From: Neobacillus citreus
GTDB taxonomy: Bacteria; Bacillota; Bacilli; Bacillales; Cytobacillaceae
Assembly: GCF_018343545.2 (NCBI RefSeq)
Contig: NZ_JAGYPE020000007.1
Span: 13,931-77,930 of the forward strand
Direction of reading: 5' to 3'
DNA: 64,000 nucleotides
The notes under the pieces are model-generated. The model saw only the letters and a list, made by a program, of their open reading frames with translations. It searched no databases and was not told where the DNA came from. Shown here one piece after another: positions 54,232-63,204 of the stretch; position 1 is the first letter of the stretch; the number at the start of each line of letters is the position of its first letter. Both the position numbers and the translations under genes were made by a program.

Positions 54232-54567
54232 ATGAAAATATCAGAGAGTTCTCTAAAAAGAAATAAATATATCAGAGAAGTGAAGGAGTCGAAAATCCAT
54301 AACGATTGGTATGTTTGTACGTGGACAAAATTAATTGAAGACGAAAAAGGTAAAAAGTTTACTATAGAAATTATCGAATATGATATTGGGAAATTAGGGA
54401 AATTTGGGTTTCCAAAATACAGCTTTGAAGGCTCATTTTTTAGAAATGATTATAAAGAATCCTTTACGGTTTCGTATAGAGGAGAATCTGAAACTTTAAA
54501 AGATATTGAGAAATTCTATGAGGAAATTTGGCTAAAAATGTCTTGTCAGTATGATTATGAAGATTAA
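54232..54567 (+). CDS. Hypothetical protein
   Basis: A protein of 111 residues, basic at the N-terminus and otherwise beta-rich (DWYVCTWTKLIEDEKGKKFT). No family is recognised. It starts 9 nt after the preceding gene with an aggaggat ribosome site. Immediate coupling to the zinc-finger gene suggests a two-component function. Confidence 0.55.
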   Translation: MKISESSLKRNKYIREVKESKIHNDWYVCTWTKLIEDEKGKKFTIEIIEYDIGKLGKFGFPKYSFEGSFFRNDYKESFTVSYRGESETLKDIEKFYEEIWLKMSCQYDYED

Positions 54568-54642
54568 ATCTAATTAGGTACTGATGTATTAAAGGAAAAT
54601 GGGATTTTCCTATGCATACGATGAGGAGTGTGTATTTAAAAA

Positions 54643-55515
54643 ATGAGTAAACCAAAGGCTTATGGCACTTTCGTTAAAAGAGGAGACAATATTTATCGAA
54701 CATCAGCTTACATTCAGTGGGGAAACTCAGAAAAATCTATCGGGGCTTGTCTCTTACTCAATCCAGGCTCAGCCACACTTGATAAAGATTTAATTTATTC
54801 ACTTGATACGGTAGGTTCAGCCAGTGGATGGATAAAAACAGAAGATCCAACGATGGAGCAATTAATCTCATTTATCGAAAAAACTCATGAAAAGAATCAA
54901 CTAATTTCAGGCAGGTTACACATCTATAATTTATTCAATCTTCAAAATACCAAATCCGAAAATGCAATTGATCAATTTGAAGAGCTTGTATCATCTGGTG
55001 AATATGATATTAATGAGTCTTTAGTGGCTTTAGATGAATTAGTATTGCATCCATGGATTCTTCTTGGATGGGGAGTCAAACAAGAAATACGATGGAAAAA
55101 CCTTCAACATATTAAGGGGAGATGGAGAGAACGGATTGTAGAATCAAAGATTCCTACCTTCGGAAAAAAGCATGCAAAGAAAAATGAGTACTACCATCCT
55201 TGTCCGCTAATACCAACTCAAAGACCATTAATATTGAATGAACTCGTTGAGTTATATAAACAGAGGGTTTTTGCCCAAAGAAAGGAACATGAACTACTGA
55301 AAAGATATACATTACTTAAATGGAATGGTGAGTATGGGATAGAGACAAAATTTATTGTAAAAGATAATTTAACAAATATGCAAAGTTTGCTTATTCCTGG
55401 AAAGTTGGAAAGCATGTATTGGTTTGAAGCTAATTTAGCTAATGATGTTGCTGTTACAAATTGGGAAGATTTTGGTGACACAAGTTTGGATGACTTAGAA
55501 GATGTGATGATGTAA
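54643..55515 (+). CDS. DUF1643-like protein
   Basis: A protein of 290 residues. IGACLLLNPGSATLDKDLIY at residues about 32-51, the LHIYNLFNLQNTKSE block and HPWILLGWGVKQ match the DUF1643 family, distantly related to nucleotide or uracil-DNA-glycosylase-like folds. A C-terminal extension of about 90 residues is not family-typical. The role is unknown; it is often seen in phage and defence islands. It has a gaggag ribosome site with long spacing. Confidence 0.65.
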   Translation: MSKPKAYGTFVKRGDNIYRTSAYIQWGNSEKSIGACLLLNPGSATLDKDLIYSLDTVGSASGWIKTEDPTMEQLISFIEKTHEKNQLISGRLHIYNLFNLQNTKSENAIDQFEELVSSGEYDINESLVALDELVLHPWILLGWGVKQEIRWKNLQHIKGRWRERIVESKIPTFGKKHAKKNEYYHPCPLIPTQRPLILNELVELYKQRVFAQRKEHELLKRYTLLKWNGEYGIETKFIVKDNLTNMQSLLIPGKLESMYWFEANLANDVAVTNWEDFGDTSLDDLEDVMM

Positions 55516-55546
55516 AAAGTTATCGGAAAAAGGTTGGTGGTAAAAA

Positions 55547-56272
55547 ATGAATAAAGCAGAGTTTGAGAATTATATTAAAGGGTTTGTTAAAGACATAAAA
55601 AGAGAATTTGATAAAAACTTTAAAAACAAGTTAAAAGGAATTATTGGAGATTCGATGATAAGGGGTAATAACCCCACTTTATCTAACATTGTTGAAGATA
55701 GATTTGCTCAGCTTCTATATACAATCTATTTAGAAAAGAATTATTTGTACTTAATTGACGTAAGTTTTTCTACTAAATTACATGGAGAAAGCAAGTCAAT
55801 TCGGCCAGATATAGTTGTAATCGAAAGAAAGAGTAATAAAATCGAAGCTATTTTTGAGTTGAAGATAGACGATGCCAGGGCAGATGACAATTGGGTTGAA
55901 CAATCCCAAGCAAAATTGAAACGTCTCAAAGATATTAGCAAAAATGAAGATAAGGAGAAAAATTATATCCATTATACGACAATAAAGATTAACAATAATG
56001 GTGAACCAATGAAGACAAGAACTGGGCGTTTTAGCAATACCATCCATAATATCAGTTGCTCTCAAAATGCAAAATTAGCTTGTATAACTTTATGTAAAGA
56101 AAATAGTAGGAAAAAAGCAAATTCTGAAGTATTCAGAAGTTCAGGTGAATTTGCAATGTATCTCTCAAACAAGCATTTTAATAATAAAAATCATACCTTA
56201 CAAGATTTATTAGATGAAAAGAATCTCAATACAGTACAGTTATACGATTTACTAATACAAATGAATCTGTAG
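55547..56272 (+). CDS. PD-(D/E)XK nuclease-like protein
   Basis: A protein of 241 residues. NIVEDRFAQLLYTIYL carries a motif-I Glu; SIRPDIVVIERKSNKIEAIF followed by ELKID supplies the PD and E-x-K elements of the PD-(D/E)XK fold; a Gln-rich helix (WVEQSQAKLKRLKDIS) comes after. This fits a restriction-type nuclease. It follows the DUF1643 gene by 31 nt. No partner methylase is adjacent. Confidence 0.65.
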   Translation: MNKAEFENYIKGFVKDIKREFDKNFKNKLKGIIGDSMIRGNNPTLSNIVEDRFAQLLYTIYLEKNYLYLIDVSFSTKLHGESKSIRPDIVVIERKSNKIEAIFELKIDDARADDNWVEQSQAKLKRLKDISKNEDKEKNYIHYTTIKINNNGEPMKTRTGRFSNTIHNISCSQNAKLACITLCKENSRKKANSEVFRSSGEFAMYLSNKHFNNKNHTLQDLLDEKNLNTVQLYDLLIQMNL

Positions 56273-56375
56273 TAAATATGCAGTAGTATTAAAAATGGAA
56301 GCAGATTATTAAAGGTTATTAAATGCATAATAGAATAACTTTCATAGGAGTTACATATAGAAGGAGTCGAAAGTT

Positions 56376-57578
56376 ATGGTATCAATATCTCGAAAAGACC
56401 TTTATTCAAAACTCTGGTCTATCGGAATCACAAAAACGGCCATAGAGTTAAATATTCCATATAATAAATTAAAAAATGCTTGTCTGTCTAATGATATACC
56501 TTTACCAACGGCATCATATTGGAGTAGTTTACATATGGGGAAGGAAAAACCTACACAATTATTTCTTCCAAATCCAAATCAAAATCCAATCATTACAATC
56601 GAAGTAGTAAAAGCAAAAAAAGGCACTCCACAAAAAATAACATTAAAAAATGATAACTCTGAATCCACAATTAATACCGAATTCATTTCTTCAAATAGTG
56701 ATATACCAAGTCAACATGGATATTTCATTTATTTCACCAAAGACGAACAAATATTGTTTGCTCAGATATATAATTCATTGAAAGTAAACAAAACTATATC
56801 ATCAAAGCCACATAAAGAAATCCTAAAATATCAGCAAAAGAAAAAAGATAGCATTTCATATTATGATAGGGAAGCAAAGTTAAAGATAAATTCATCGTCT
56901 GGAACAGTTATTCCTGAAACTCTGCCTTTTATCGACTGTTTATTCAAATCTCTTGAAAAAGTAGGAGCAAAAATAAGCATTACAAACAAGGAAACTCAGG
57001 TAATATACAAAAGCTATACTTTTATACTGAATTTTAAACTTCCTTCTAATAAAGTAAAATTATCTCCTGATGATAAAGATTATTCAAGATATAACACTTA
57101 TAAATATGTTGCTACTGGGAAAATGAATGTTGAAGTAGGATATTACCTCGAATGGTATAAGTGGAGTCAAAATGAAAAGCTGATTACACAAACAAAAAAA
57201 GAAACATTTGATGATCTGTTAAAGAAAGTGTTTCTTTATATTTTCTCACTACCTCAAAAAATTGATGAAGAAACGGAAAAACATAAAGTTGCAGAAGAGA
57301 AAAAAAGACGAGAAGAAGAACAAAGAGCCATCTTAAAGGATCAACATGATAGGGAATACCAACGTACCGAGGGATTAATAAAGAAATCAATAGAATTTTT
57401 CTATTCTCAATTAGTCAAAAATTATGTTGAATCTGAATTACATAAAAACTCAGATGAATATAATTGGGGTATGAATAAATCAAATTGGATAAAAGATTGC
57501 GATGCCTCCCCTGATTCTATATTATCAACTAAGGATAAAGAAAATTTAATTAACTTTAAATTTCCAAAAGGTTTTTAA
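56376..57578 (+). CDS. Hypothetical protein with N-terminal HTH-like motif
   Basis: A protein of 400 residues. The N-terminus reads as an HTH (ISRKDLYSKLWSIGITKTAI), followed by the block IPLPTASYWSSLHMGK, which I know from many uncharacterised proteins in mobile islands (a P-L-P-x-x-x-Y-W signature). The centre is beta-rich, and the C-terminal 120 residues are a long charged helix (VAEEKKRREEEQRAILKDQH). The function is not established. It has an agaaggag ribosome site with optimal spacing. Confidence 0.6.
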   Translation: MVSISRKDLYSKLWSIGITKTAIELNIPYNKLKNACLSNDIPLPTASYWSSLHMGKEKPTQLFLPNPNQNPIITIEVVKAKKGTPQKITLKNDNSESTINTEFISSNSDIPSQHGYFIYFTKDEQILFAQIYNSLKVNKTISSKPHKEILKYQQKKKDSISYYDREAKLKINSSSGTVIPETLPFIDCLFKSLEKVGAKISITNKETQVIYKSYTFILNFKLPSNKVKLSPDDKDYSRYNTYKYVATGKMNVEVGYYLEWYKWSQNEKLITQTKKETFDDLLKKVFLYIFSLPQKIDEETEKHKVAEEKKRREEEQRAILKDQHDREYQRTEGLIKKSIEFFYSQLVKNYVESELHKNSDEYNWGMNKSNWIKDCDASPDSILSTKDKENLINFKFPKGF

Positions 57579-57665
57579 CCGTTAAATTTTACTTGATTAT
57601 GGAATTGTATGGTTTAATTAATCAGAATTAGTAAATGTTTTTGGAACAAATTGGAGGAGTGTGTT

Positions 57666-58646
57666 TTGCTAAAAGGTCAAAAGCAATTGGAAGAAGTAAA
57701 TAAATACTTTTCGATACTTACTAATTACATTGAATTTCAAAATAGTTCGGGGTACTTTGATATAAATAAGTACTGTGAAAACTTCTTTTGTGAGTTGTTG
57801 AATAAAGTATATGATTTGGAGTTAGAAAATCTGAATAAAATTAAAGTCAATTTCCCTGCTGTTGACTTAGGAGATTATAGTGAAGGTGTATGTTTTCAAG
57901 TTACATCTTCGAATGGAAGAAAAAAGATAGTTGAAACTGTTGAAAAGTTCGTAGAAAACAAACTTTATGAAGATTTTAATGAGCTAAATATCTTGATTTT
58001 AGGATCTAAAAAGAATTATAAGAAAAGTGACATTGATACTAATGGAACTATTGAGTTTGATATTGATAAGAATGTCATTGATTTAAAAGATTTAGTAAAA
58101 GATATCTCCAATCTTAGAAATAAGAGGATTCGAGAAATTCTTGAATATTTGGAGGAAAATGTTGACCTTGAAACTCGTCAACCAAGTTATCTTTCTGGAA
58201 TTAAGATGAGTGTAGCTAAAATTCCAAATAATTGTGCGAGTTATTTAAGATATTTAGATGTTTCTAATAGTATTGAAGCCAAGGATATAGTAGGAGATAT
58301 AAAGTTATTTATTAATGATTTCATGCAGTTAGATGATAATACAAGAGAAATTGTTTATGCCATAATTAATAAGAGAAATTTGATCGATGAAAGAGGTATC
58401 CACTTTAATCATGTGGAGATTAGAAAGTATTTGAGGATAGAACAAAGTAAACTCTTTGAAGAACTTAGGATCTTGTATGATAGGGATTATATTTCTTCTG
58501 CCGATGATAATGGTACAGAGCATGATATACTTGGATACTGGACTAAGCATTGGGAAGTATTTAATGATTTAGTTAATTATTGTTTGTGGGGGAACATTGA
58601 TATTAAAGAAATGATTGTGAATTTAGATTTCACATTATTGGATTGA
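57666..58646 (+). CDS. SMEK-domain-like protein
   Basis: A protein of 326 residues. The N-terminal 170 residues match the SMEK-type domain: FFCELLNKVYDLELENLNKI, FPAVDLGDYSEGVCFQVTSS and NELNILILGS. The D-x-G, then Q-x-T order is that of a modified PD-(D/E)XK fold. The C-terminal part has a wHTH-like helical segment. It starts at TTG 57666, where ggaggag lies 6 nt upstream. Last gene of the island, 39 nt from the right-hand repeat. Probably a defence effector; that is inferred from its domain and position. Confidence 0.65.
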   Translation: MLKGQKQLEEVNKYFSILTNYIEFQNSSGYFDINKYCENFFCELLNKVYDLELENLNKIKVNFPAVDLGDYSEGVCFQVTSSNGRKKIVETVEKFVENKLYEDFNELNILILGSKKNYKKSDIDTNGTIEFDIDKNVIDLKDLVKDISNLRNKRIREILEYLEENVDLETRQPSYLSGIKMSVAKIPNNCASYLRYLDVSNSIEAKDIVGDIKLFINDFMQLDDNTREIVYAIINKRNLIDERGIHFNHVEIRKYLRIEQSKLFEELRILYDRDYISSADDNGTEHDILGYWTKHWEVFNDLVNYCLWGNIDIKEMIVNLDFTLLD

Positions 58647-58685
58647 TAAAGTCTGATACCATTTCCTTAACACTTATAACTACTA

Positions 58686-59015
58686 TGTGACACCGTAAAA
58701 TAAAAGCTACACGTTATAATAAACTCGCTACCACCTGCAACCGCCAGTGAAAATAAAGTCTGTACCGAAAAGCATGAGCAAACAGCCCGTCAGGGCTGTC
58801 CTATCAACATTCGAGAAAAAAGTCAGAAGGAAAATCTTTATTTTAACTCGATAAAAAACGTGAAAAAAAGCGTGAAAAAATCCCGAAAAACTGATGGTTT
58901 TTGAAGAGAAAAAGGGTGAAAAGCGGGAGAAAAGGAAAGACTTTATTTTAACAGCAAACGGTGGAATGCGGGTTTGAGTGGGGGAAAAATGTAGGGTGTA
59001 TTTTTTAACGGCACA
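58686..59015. repeat. Right copy of the 330-bp Tn7-like mini-element
   Basis: Base-for-base identical to 10482-10811, same orientation, with the hairpin at 58782-58799. Upstream it is flanked by ...AACTACTA, downstream by AAAGTAAGAC. The left copy is followed by TAGTAG, so the inner flanks TAGTA and TACTA differ at one base, while the outer flanks share AAAGT. The minus-strand open frame of 99 codons inside is not a credible gene. Confidence 0.85.
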
Positions 59016-59074
59016 AAAGTAAGACAATTAACCAACAATTATAATTCTAACCGTGAAAGGTTTTATTTCTATAC

Positions 59075-59116
59075 CAAAAAACCACTCCTTATAAAAAATA
59101 GGGAGTGGTTTTTTGT
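59075..59116 (+). terminator. Rho-independent terminator, probably the original one of rlmCD
   Basis: Stem aaccactcc / ggagtggtt with a 13-nt loop and tttttt tail. It lies 60 nt right of the island with no gene between. Without the island it would follow the rlmCD stop by about 60 bp. Confidence 0.88.
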
Positions 59117-59187
59117 TGATAATCTTCGTGAATGAGGGTAAAATTAATCGTCTGATTACGCAATATTATATTTAAAAATACAATTCA

Positions 59188-59223
59188 CGAACATTAAACT
59201 TAAATATAATATATATCATTCGT
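59188..59223 (+). promoter_or_regulatory. Possible PurR box pair upstream of the transporter operon
   Basis: cgaacatt (59188-59195) matches the B. subtilis PurBox core CGAACAWT. A weak inverted partner (cattcgt, 59217-59223) lies 21 nt downstream, slightly more than the usual 16-17 nt. A purine link would suit the adenine deaminase at the operon's end. Low confidence. Confidence 0.25.
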
Positions 59224-59330
59224 ATTTTATATTGCCAAAGAGAAATTAATAAATTATAATACTCATGGAAGGAATACAACTTATACTTGTTTACCAGCAT
59301 GAATAACCCTTTTTGAAAGTGAGGCCAGAT

Positions 59331-60167
59331 ATGACACAGCGAAGAATCCCATACATCATCTTGGCTCCAGGATTGATTCTTTTGATTTTATTCTTGGTGT
59401 TACCGCTTATTACCGCCATTTACCCAACCTTCTTTGATGGAGGATTCACCTTGGCGAATTATACTTCGTTCTTCTTGGATGATTATAATTTTGGTATTTT
59501 TTGGCGGACGATAAAAATTTCACTGATTGCAACATTGATTTGTGTAGTGCTAGGAGTTCCGACTGCCTACTATATTTCGAAAAGTCCAAAAAAATGGCGT
59601 GGCCTGTTAATGTCGATTACATTGTTTCCATTGTTAACGAATTCGGTTGTGCGAAGTTTTGCATGGATCACCATTTTGGGACAAGACGGTATTCTAAATA
59701 ATGCGTTAAAGGGCTTGGGGTTAATATCAAAACCACTTACCCTGCTTTATACGGAATTCGCCATTGTGATTGGCTCTGTGTATCTCTTCTTGCCTTTAAT
59801 GGTCATTACTTTAGTGGGGATATTAGAGAACATTGATTCAGAAATTATGGAAGCTGCAGAAACGTTAGGCGCCAATCGTTTGGTTGCTTTTATGAAGGTT
59901 ATTCTGCCGTTAAGTGTGCCCGGAATTATTGTTGGGAGTATATTGGTTTTCACTGGAAGCATGACCGCTTATACTACCCCGCAATTATTAGGCGGAAACC
60001 GGAACATCATGCTAGCAACTTTCTTATATCAAAATGCGACTGCGTTAGGAAACTGGCAGGGTGCCAGTGTTATTGCTTTGATTATGATTGTTGCGACTTT
60101 GATCGTGATGAAGCTGTTCAACTGGGTTGCGGGCCGCATGGATAAGAGAGGTGAGGCAAGTGCGTAA
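59331..60167 (+). CDS. potB: ABC transporter permease, PotB-like
   Basis: A membrane protein of 278 residues with six predicted helices. The conserved permease loop EAAETLGANRLVAFMKVILP (about 185-204) contacts the ATPase. Length and order fit PotB of spermidine/putrescine importers. The ATG at 59331 has gtgagg upstream; the frame opens six codons earlier. It overlaps the next permease gene by 8 nt. Confidence 0.88.
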   Translation: MTQRRIPYIILAPGLILLILFLVLPLITAIYPTFFDGGFTLANYTSFFLDDYNFGIFWRTIKISLIATLICVVLGVPTAYYISKSPKKWRGLLMSITLFPLLTNSVVRSFAWITILGQDGILNNALKGLGLISKPLTLLYTEFAIVIGSVYLFLPLMVITLVGILENIDSEIMEAAETLGANRLVAFMKVILPLSVPGIIVGSILVFTGSMTAYTTPQLLGGNRNIMLATFLYQNATALGNWQGASVIALIMIVATLIVMKLFNWVAGRMDKRGEASA

Positions 60168-60939
60168 AAATGTTGGTTTAAAAGTCTTTGCGGGTTTGGT
60201 TTTTGCGTTTTTGCTAGTACCTTTGCTGATCATTATCGTGACTTCTTTTGGAACGAATTCAACCATTCAATTTCCAATTAAAGGTTTTACCCTTGATTGG
60301 TACGGCAAGGTGTTTAGTAATGAAGCCTTTATGGACAGCTTTTTTCTCAGTCTAAAAGTAGCTTTTATTGCGACACTCTTGGCATTGATTATTGGCGTGC
60401 CAGCTGCCTATTCTTTGGCGCGTCATAAGGTTTTTGGACGAAATTGGATTAAGAGCTTCTTCCTTTCGCCAACAATCGTGCCTGGTTTGGTCGTTGGATA
60501 TGCGATGTATCAATTTATTGTGATTAAGTTCCAATTCCCGATTATCCAAGGATTATTGTTAGGCCATTTCCTAATTTGCCTGCCATACGTAATCCGGGTT
60601 GTCGGCTCAACGATTGAGCAGTTAGATTTTTCAATTGAAGAGGTTTCATGGACGTTAGGCTGTACAAAATTACAGACGTTTATCAAAGTAGTGCTGCCAA
60701 ACATTACTTCGGGAATTTTTGCTTCCTTTATGCTTGCGTTCATTAACTCCTTTAACAATATTCCTGTTTCGCAGTTTTTATCAGGACCAGGTGTTACGAT
60801 GCTGCCAACCAGCTTAATGAATTATATTGAATACAACTACGACCCATCGGTTTCGGCATTATCCGTTGTTTTAATGCTAGGGACGATTGTTTTAATGTTC
60901 ATTATTGAAAAAACATTAGGGTTAGCCAGTATTTCATAG
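60160..60939 (+). CDS. potC: ABC transporter permease, PotC-like
   Basis: A membrane protein of 259 residues, second permease of the importer. The coupling loop EEVSWTLGCTKLQTFIKVVL is present (E-x(2)-x-L-G-x(6)-F pattern), and six hydrophobic segments are visible. It starts at GTG 60160, inside the end of potB, with agaggtgagg upstream. Substrate specificity is set by the binding protein, not by this subunit. Confidence 0.88.
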   Translation: MRKNVGLKVFAGLVFAFLLVPLLIIIVTSFGTNSTIQFPIKGFTLDWYGKVFSNEAFMDSFFLSLKVAFIATLLALIIGVPAAYSLARHKVFGRNWIKSFFLSPTIVPGLVVGYAMYQFIVIKFQFPIIQGLLLGHFLICLPYVIRVVGSTIEQLDFSIEEVSWTLGCTKLQTFIKVVLPNITSGIFASFMLAFINSFNNIPVSQFLSGPGVTMLPTSLMNYIEYNYDPSVSALSVVLMLGTIVLMFIIEKTLGLASIS

Positions 60940-60980
60940 GAACAGACAGAATACAACAGCGACGGGGGTAGAACAGCATA

Positions 60981-62021
60981 ATGTCCTATGTTGAATTAAA
61001 AGATATTCGTGTCAGTTATGATAACAAAGCTGACATATTAAAAGATTTAAATTTATCGATTGAAAAAGGAGAATTGGTCTCTTTATTAGGACCATCCGGA
61101 TGCGGGAAAACAACCACTTTAAGGGTAATTGCCGGCCTAATTGAGCCAAATGACGGCGAGTTCGTGGTTGATAATCAAAACTTAACGAAAGTGCCCGTTC
61201 ACAAGCGGGAATTTGGAATGGTCTTCCAAAGCTACGCCTTGTTTCCCCATCTAACAATTAAAGAAAATGTTGCATTCGGGTTGAAATTACGCAAGGAAAA
61301 AAAGCAAAATATTGAAAAAAAAGTAAGTGATATTTTAGCGATTACGGGATTAGAAGAGCTAGGCAATCGTTATCCTAAGCAGCTCTCAGGCGGGCAAAGA
61401 CAGCGTGTAGCCTTAGCTCGAGCCTTAGTGATTGAACCGAAATTATTATTATTAGATGAACCACTCAGCAACCTGGATGCAAAATTGCGCCTGCAGATGC
61501 GGATTGAAATTAAACGGATCCAAAGCCAATTGGGGATTACATCCGTGTTTGTCACGCATGACCAAGAGGAGTGTTTTTCGATTTCGGACAAGGTGGCCGT
61601 TATGAATAAAGGCGTGATCGAGCAGTTCGACACACCTGAAGAAATTTATAAAAACCCAAAAACGGAGTTTGTGGCCCGCTTTATCGGGTTTGAGAACTTC
61701 TTTAAGCTAGTGCCTACCGAAGACTGGAAGTATAAAGCAGTTGATGGAACGGTCTTCGAAACCACCCGCCAATGGAGACCAGCAAAAGGTACAGGAACCA
61801 TTCGTCCAGATGATATTGAGATTGGGGAAGGTACCGCGCCAAATACCAACAATGCGGTATCAGGAAAGATAAAGGTCCGGACGTTCCTGGGCAAGTCCTA
61901 CCAATATGAGGTAGAAACCCCGATTGGAACATTACGGGCAAATAAAGCGGATGATGTCATCTACCAAGTTGGAGACACAGTTACATTATCCATCCCTGCT
62001 CACAAGCTAATCATAGTTTAA
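60981..62021 (+). CDS. potA: ABC transporter ATP-binding protein, PotA-like
   Basis: A protein of 346 residues. Walker A LLGPSGCGKTTTLRVIAG, signature LSGGQRQRVALARAL, Walker B LLLDEPLSNLD and switch His VFVTHDQEE are all present. The C-terminal 110 residues are a TOBE/OB-like regulatory domain. It powers the importer together with PotB and PotC. It has a gacgggggt ribosome site and a 41-nt gap after potC. Confidence 0.93.
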   Translation: MSYVELKDIRVSYDNKADILKDLNLSIEKGELVSLLGPSGCGKTTTLRVIAGLIEPNDGEFVVDNQNLTKVPVHKREFGMVFQSYALFPHLTIKENVAFGLKLRKEKKQNIEKKVSDILAITGLEELGNRYPKQLSGGQRQRVALARALVIEPKLLLLDEPLSNLDAKLRLQMRIEIKRIQSQLGITSVFVTHDQEECFSISDKVAVMNKGVIEQFDTPEEIYKNPKTEFVARFIGFENFFKLVPTEDWKYKAVDGTVFETTRQWRPAKGTGTIRPDDIEIGEGTAPNTNNAVSGKIKVRTFLGKSYQYEVETPIGTLRANKADDVIYQVGDTVTLSIPAHKLIIV

Positions 62022-62073
62022 TAGACAATAAAATTATTAATAAAAATACATCTAAGAAATGGGGACATGAAAA

Positions 62074-63129
62074 ATGAAAAAGACAATAGGTTTAGTAGGT
62101 TTAACTCTTGCGGCTGCTAGTGTACTGGCTGCATGCGGCGGCGGCAGCACTGCAAGCAAGGAAAAACCAAAAACATTAGTAATCTCAACTTTTGGTTTGG
62201 AAGAAGATAAGATGCAGGAAGATGTCTTCAAACCATTTGAGAAAAAATATAATGTAGACATTGTGTTAGAAACAGGTACAAGCTCTGAGCGTTTAACAAA
62301 GCTTAAAAGCAATCCAAACTCAACGGTGGATGTAATTGAATTGTCCCAATCCAATGCGGCTGACGGTGTAGCAGCAGGTCTTTTTGAAAAAGTAGACAGC
62401 TCCAAGGTGCCAAATATGGACAACTTAATCGATAGTGCAAAAGAATTAGCTGCAGATGGTTCTGGTCCTGCTTACACGTTAAACAGTATCGGAATTGTCT
62501 ATAATAAGAAGACAGCAGGGAAAGAAATCAAAGAATGGAATGATTTATGGGATCCTTCTTTGAAAGGGAAAATTTCCATTCCTGACATTGCGACTACCTT
62601 TGGCCCGGCCATGCTTTATTTAGGAAGTAATCACGAAAATACTGAGATTTCAAAGGATAATGGTAAGGCAGCGCTTAAAGGGATTACTGATATAGCACCA
62701 AACGTGGTAAAAACGTATAGCAAATCATCCGATTTGGCCAACATGTTCCAATCAGGAGAAATCACAGCAGCGGTTGTCGGCGACTTTGCTGTTCCGATGA
62801 TTACCGAATCTAATCCAGATGTCGCTTATGTTGTACCGCAATCTGGGACTTACGCCAACTTTAACACTATCAATATCAACAAAAATTCTAAAAATAAAGA
62901 TTTAGCTTATAAGTATATCAACTGGAGATTAAGCCAGGAAGTTCAAGAAAAAACTGCCGTTTCTCTAAATGAAGCGCCAACCAATAAAAAGGTAGAGCTA
63001 AACGAAGAAACAGCAAAAAATAAAACATATGGTGATGTGGCAGCTCGTACAAAGAAAGTGGATTCACTATTAGTCAATAAGAACCTTGAATCTTGGATCA
63101 ATCAGTGGAATAGAATTTTGAACAAATAG
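62074..63129 (+). CDS. potD: Extracellular solute-binding lipoprotein, PotD-like
   Basis: A protein of 351 residues. It has a signal peptide ending in the lipobox SVLAAC (Cys 21), so the mature protein is membrane-anchored. A periplasmic-binding fold of the spermidine/putrescine type follows: TLVISTFGLEEDKMQEDVFK, TLNSIGIVYNKKTAGKEIKE and WNDLWDPSLKGKISIPDI. The true ligand (polyamine or something else) cannot be read. Last transporter gene; a terminator follows. Confidence 0.88.
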   Translation: MKKTIGLVGLTLAAASVLAACGGGSTASKEKPKTLVISTFGLEEDKMQEDVFKPFEKKYNVDIVLETGTSSERLTKLKSNPNSTVDVIELSQSNAADGVAAGLFEKVDSSKVPNMDNLIDSAKELAADGSGPAYTLNSIGIVYNKKTAGKEIKEWNDLWDPSLKGKISIPDIATTFGPAMLYLGSNHENTEISKDNGKAALKGITDIAPNVVKTYSKSSDLANMFQSGEITAAVVGDFAVPMITESNPDVAYVVPQSGTYANFNTININKNSKNKDLAYKYINWRLSQEVQEKTAVSLNEAPTNKKVELNEETAKNKTYGDVAARTKKVDSLLVNKNLESWINQWNRILNK

Positions 63130-63140
63130 TTTGGGTTAGG

Positions 63141-63175
63141 AAAAGGGCTGAGGATCATCTTGGCCCTTTTTCTTT
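63141..63175 (+). terminator. Rho-independent terminator after potD
   Basis: Stem aaaagggc / gcccttttt with a loop of about 14 nt and a T tail. Readthrough into the deaminase gene is possible. Confidence 0.75.
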
Positions 63176-63204
63176 AGCGGTTGATCTAAAGGAGGGAATG
63201 GGAA

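Larger units (their letters stand above)
10482..59015. mobile_element. Island with Tn7-like genes and plasmid functions, bounded by 330-bp direct repeats
   Basis: An AT-rich insertion of about 48.5 kb at the 3' end of rlmCD. It starts and ends with identical 330-bp repeats in direct orientation. AAAGT stands at 10478-10482 and again at 59016-59020, as expected of a 5-bp target duplication of the Tn7 family; the last T of the left copy could equally be the first base of the element. Content: plasmid-type partition genes, a replication-protein candidate, a serine resolvase, tnsABC-tnsD and several defence systems. I infer a cointegrated plasmid (one 330-bp unit plus 47,874 bp of interior). A classical integrase-borne genomic island is disfavoured because no phage-type integrase is seen. 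Confidence 0.85.

Noticed and set aside
10482..59015. Island made by a tyrosine or large serine integrase with attL/attR
   Set aside because: No such integrase gene is seen, and the 330-bp repeats are far longer than att cores and have Tn7-like internal sites plus an outer 5-bp duplication.
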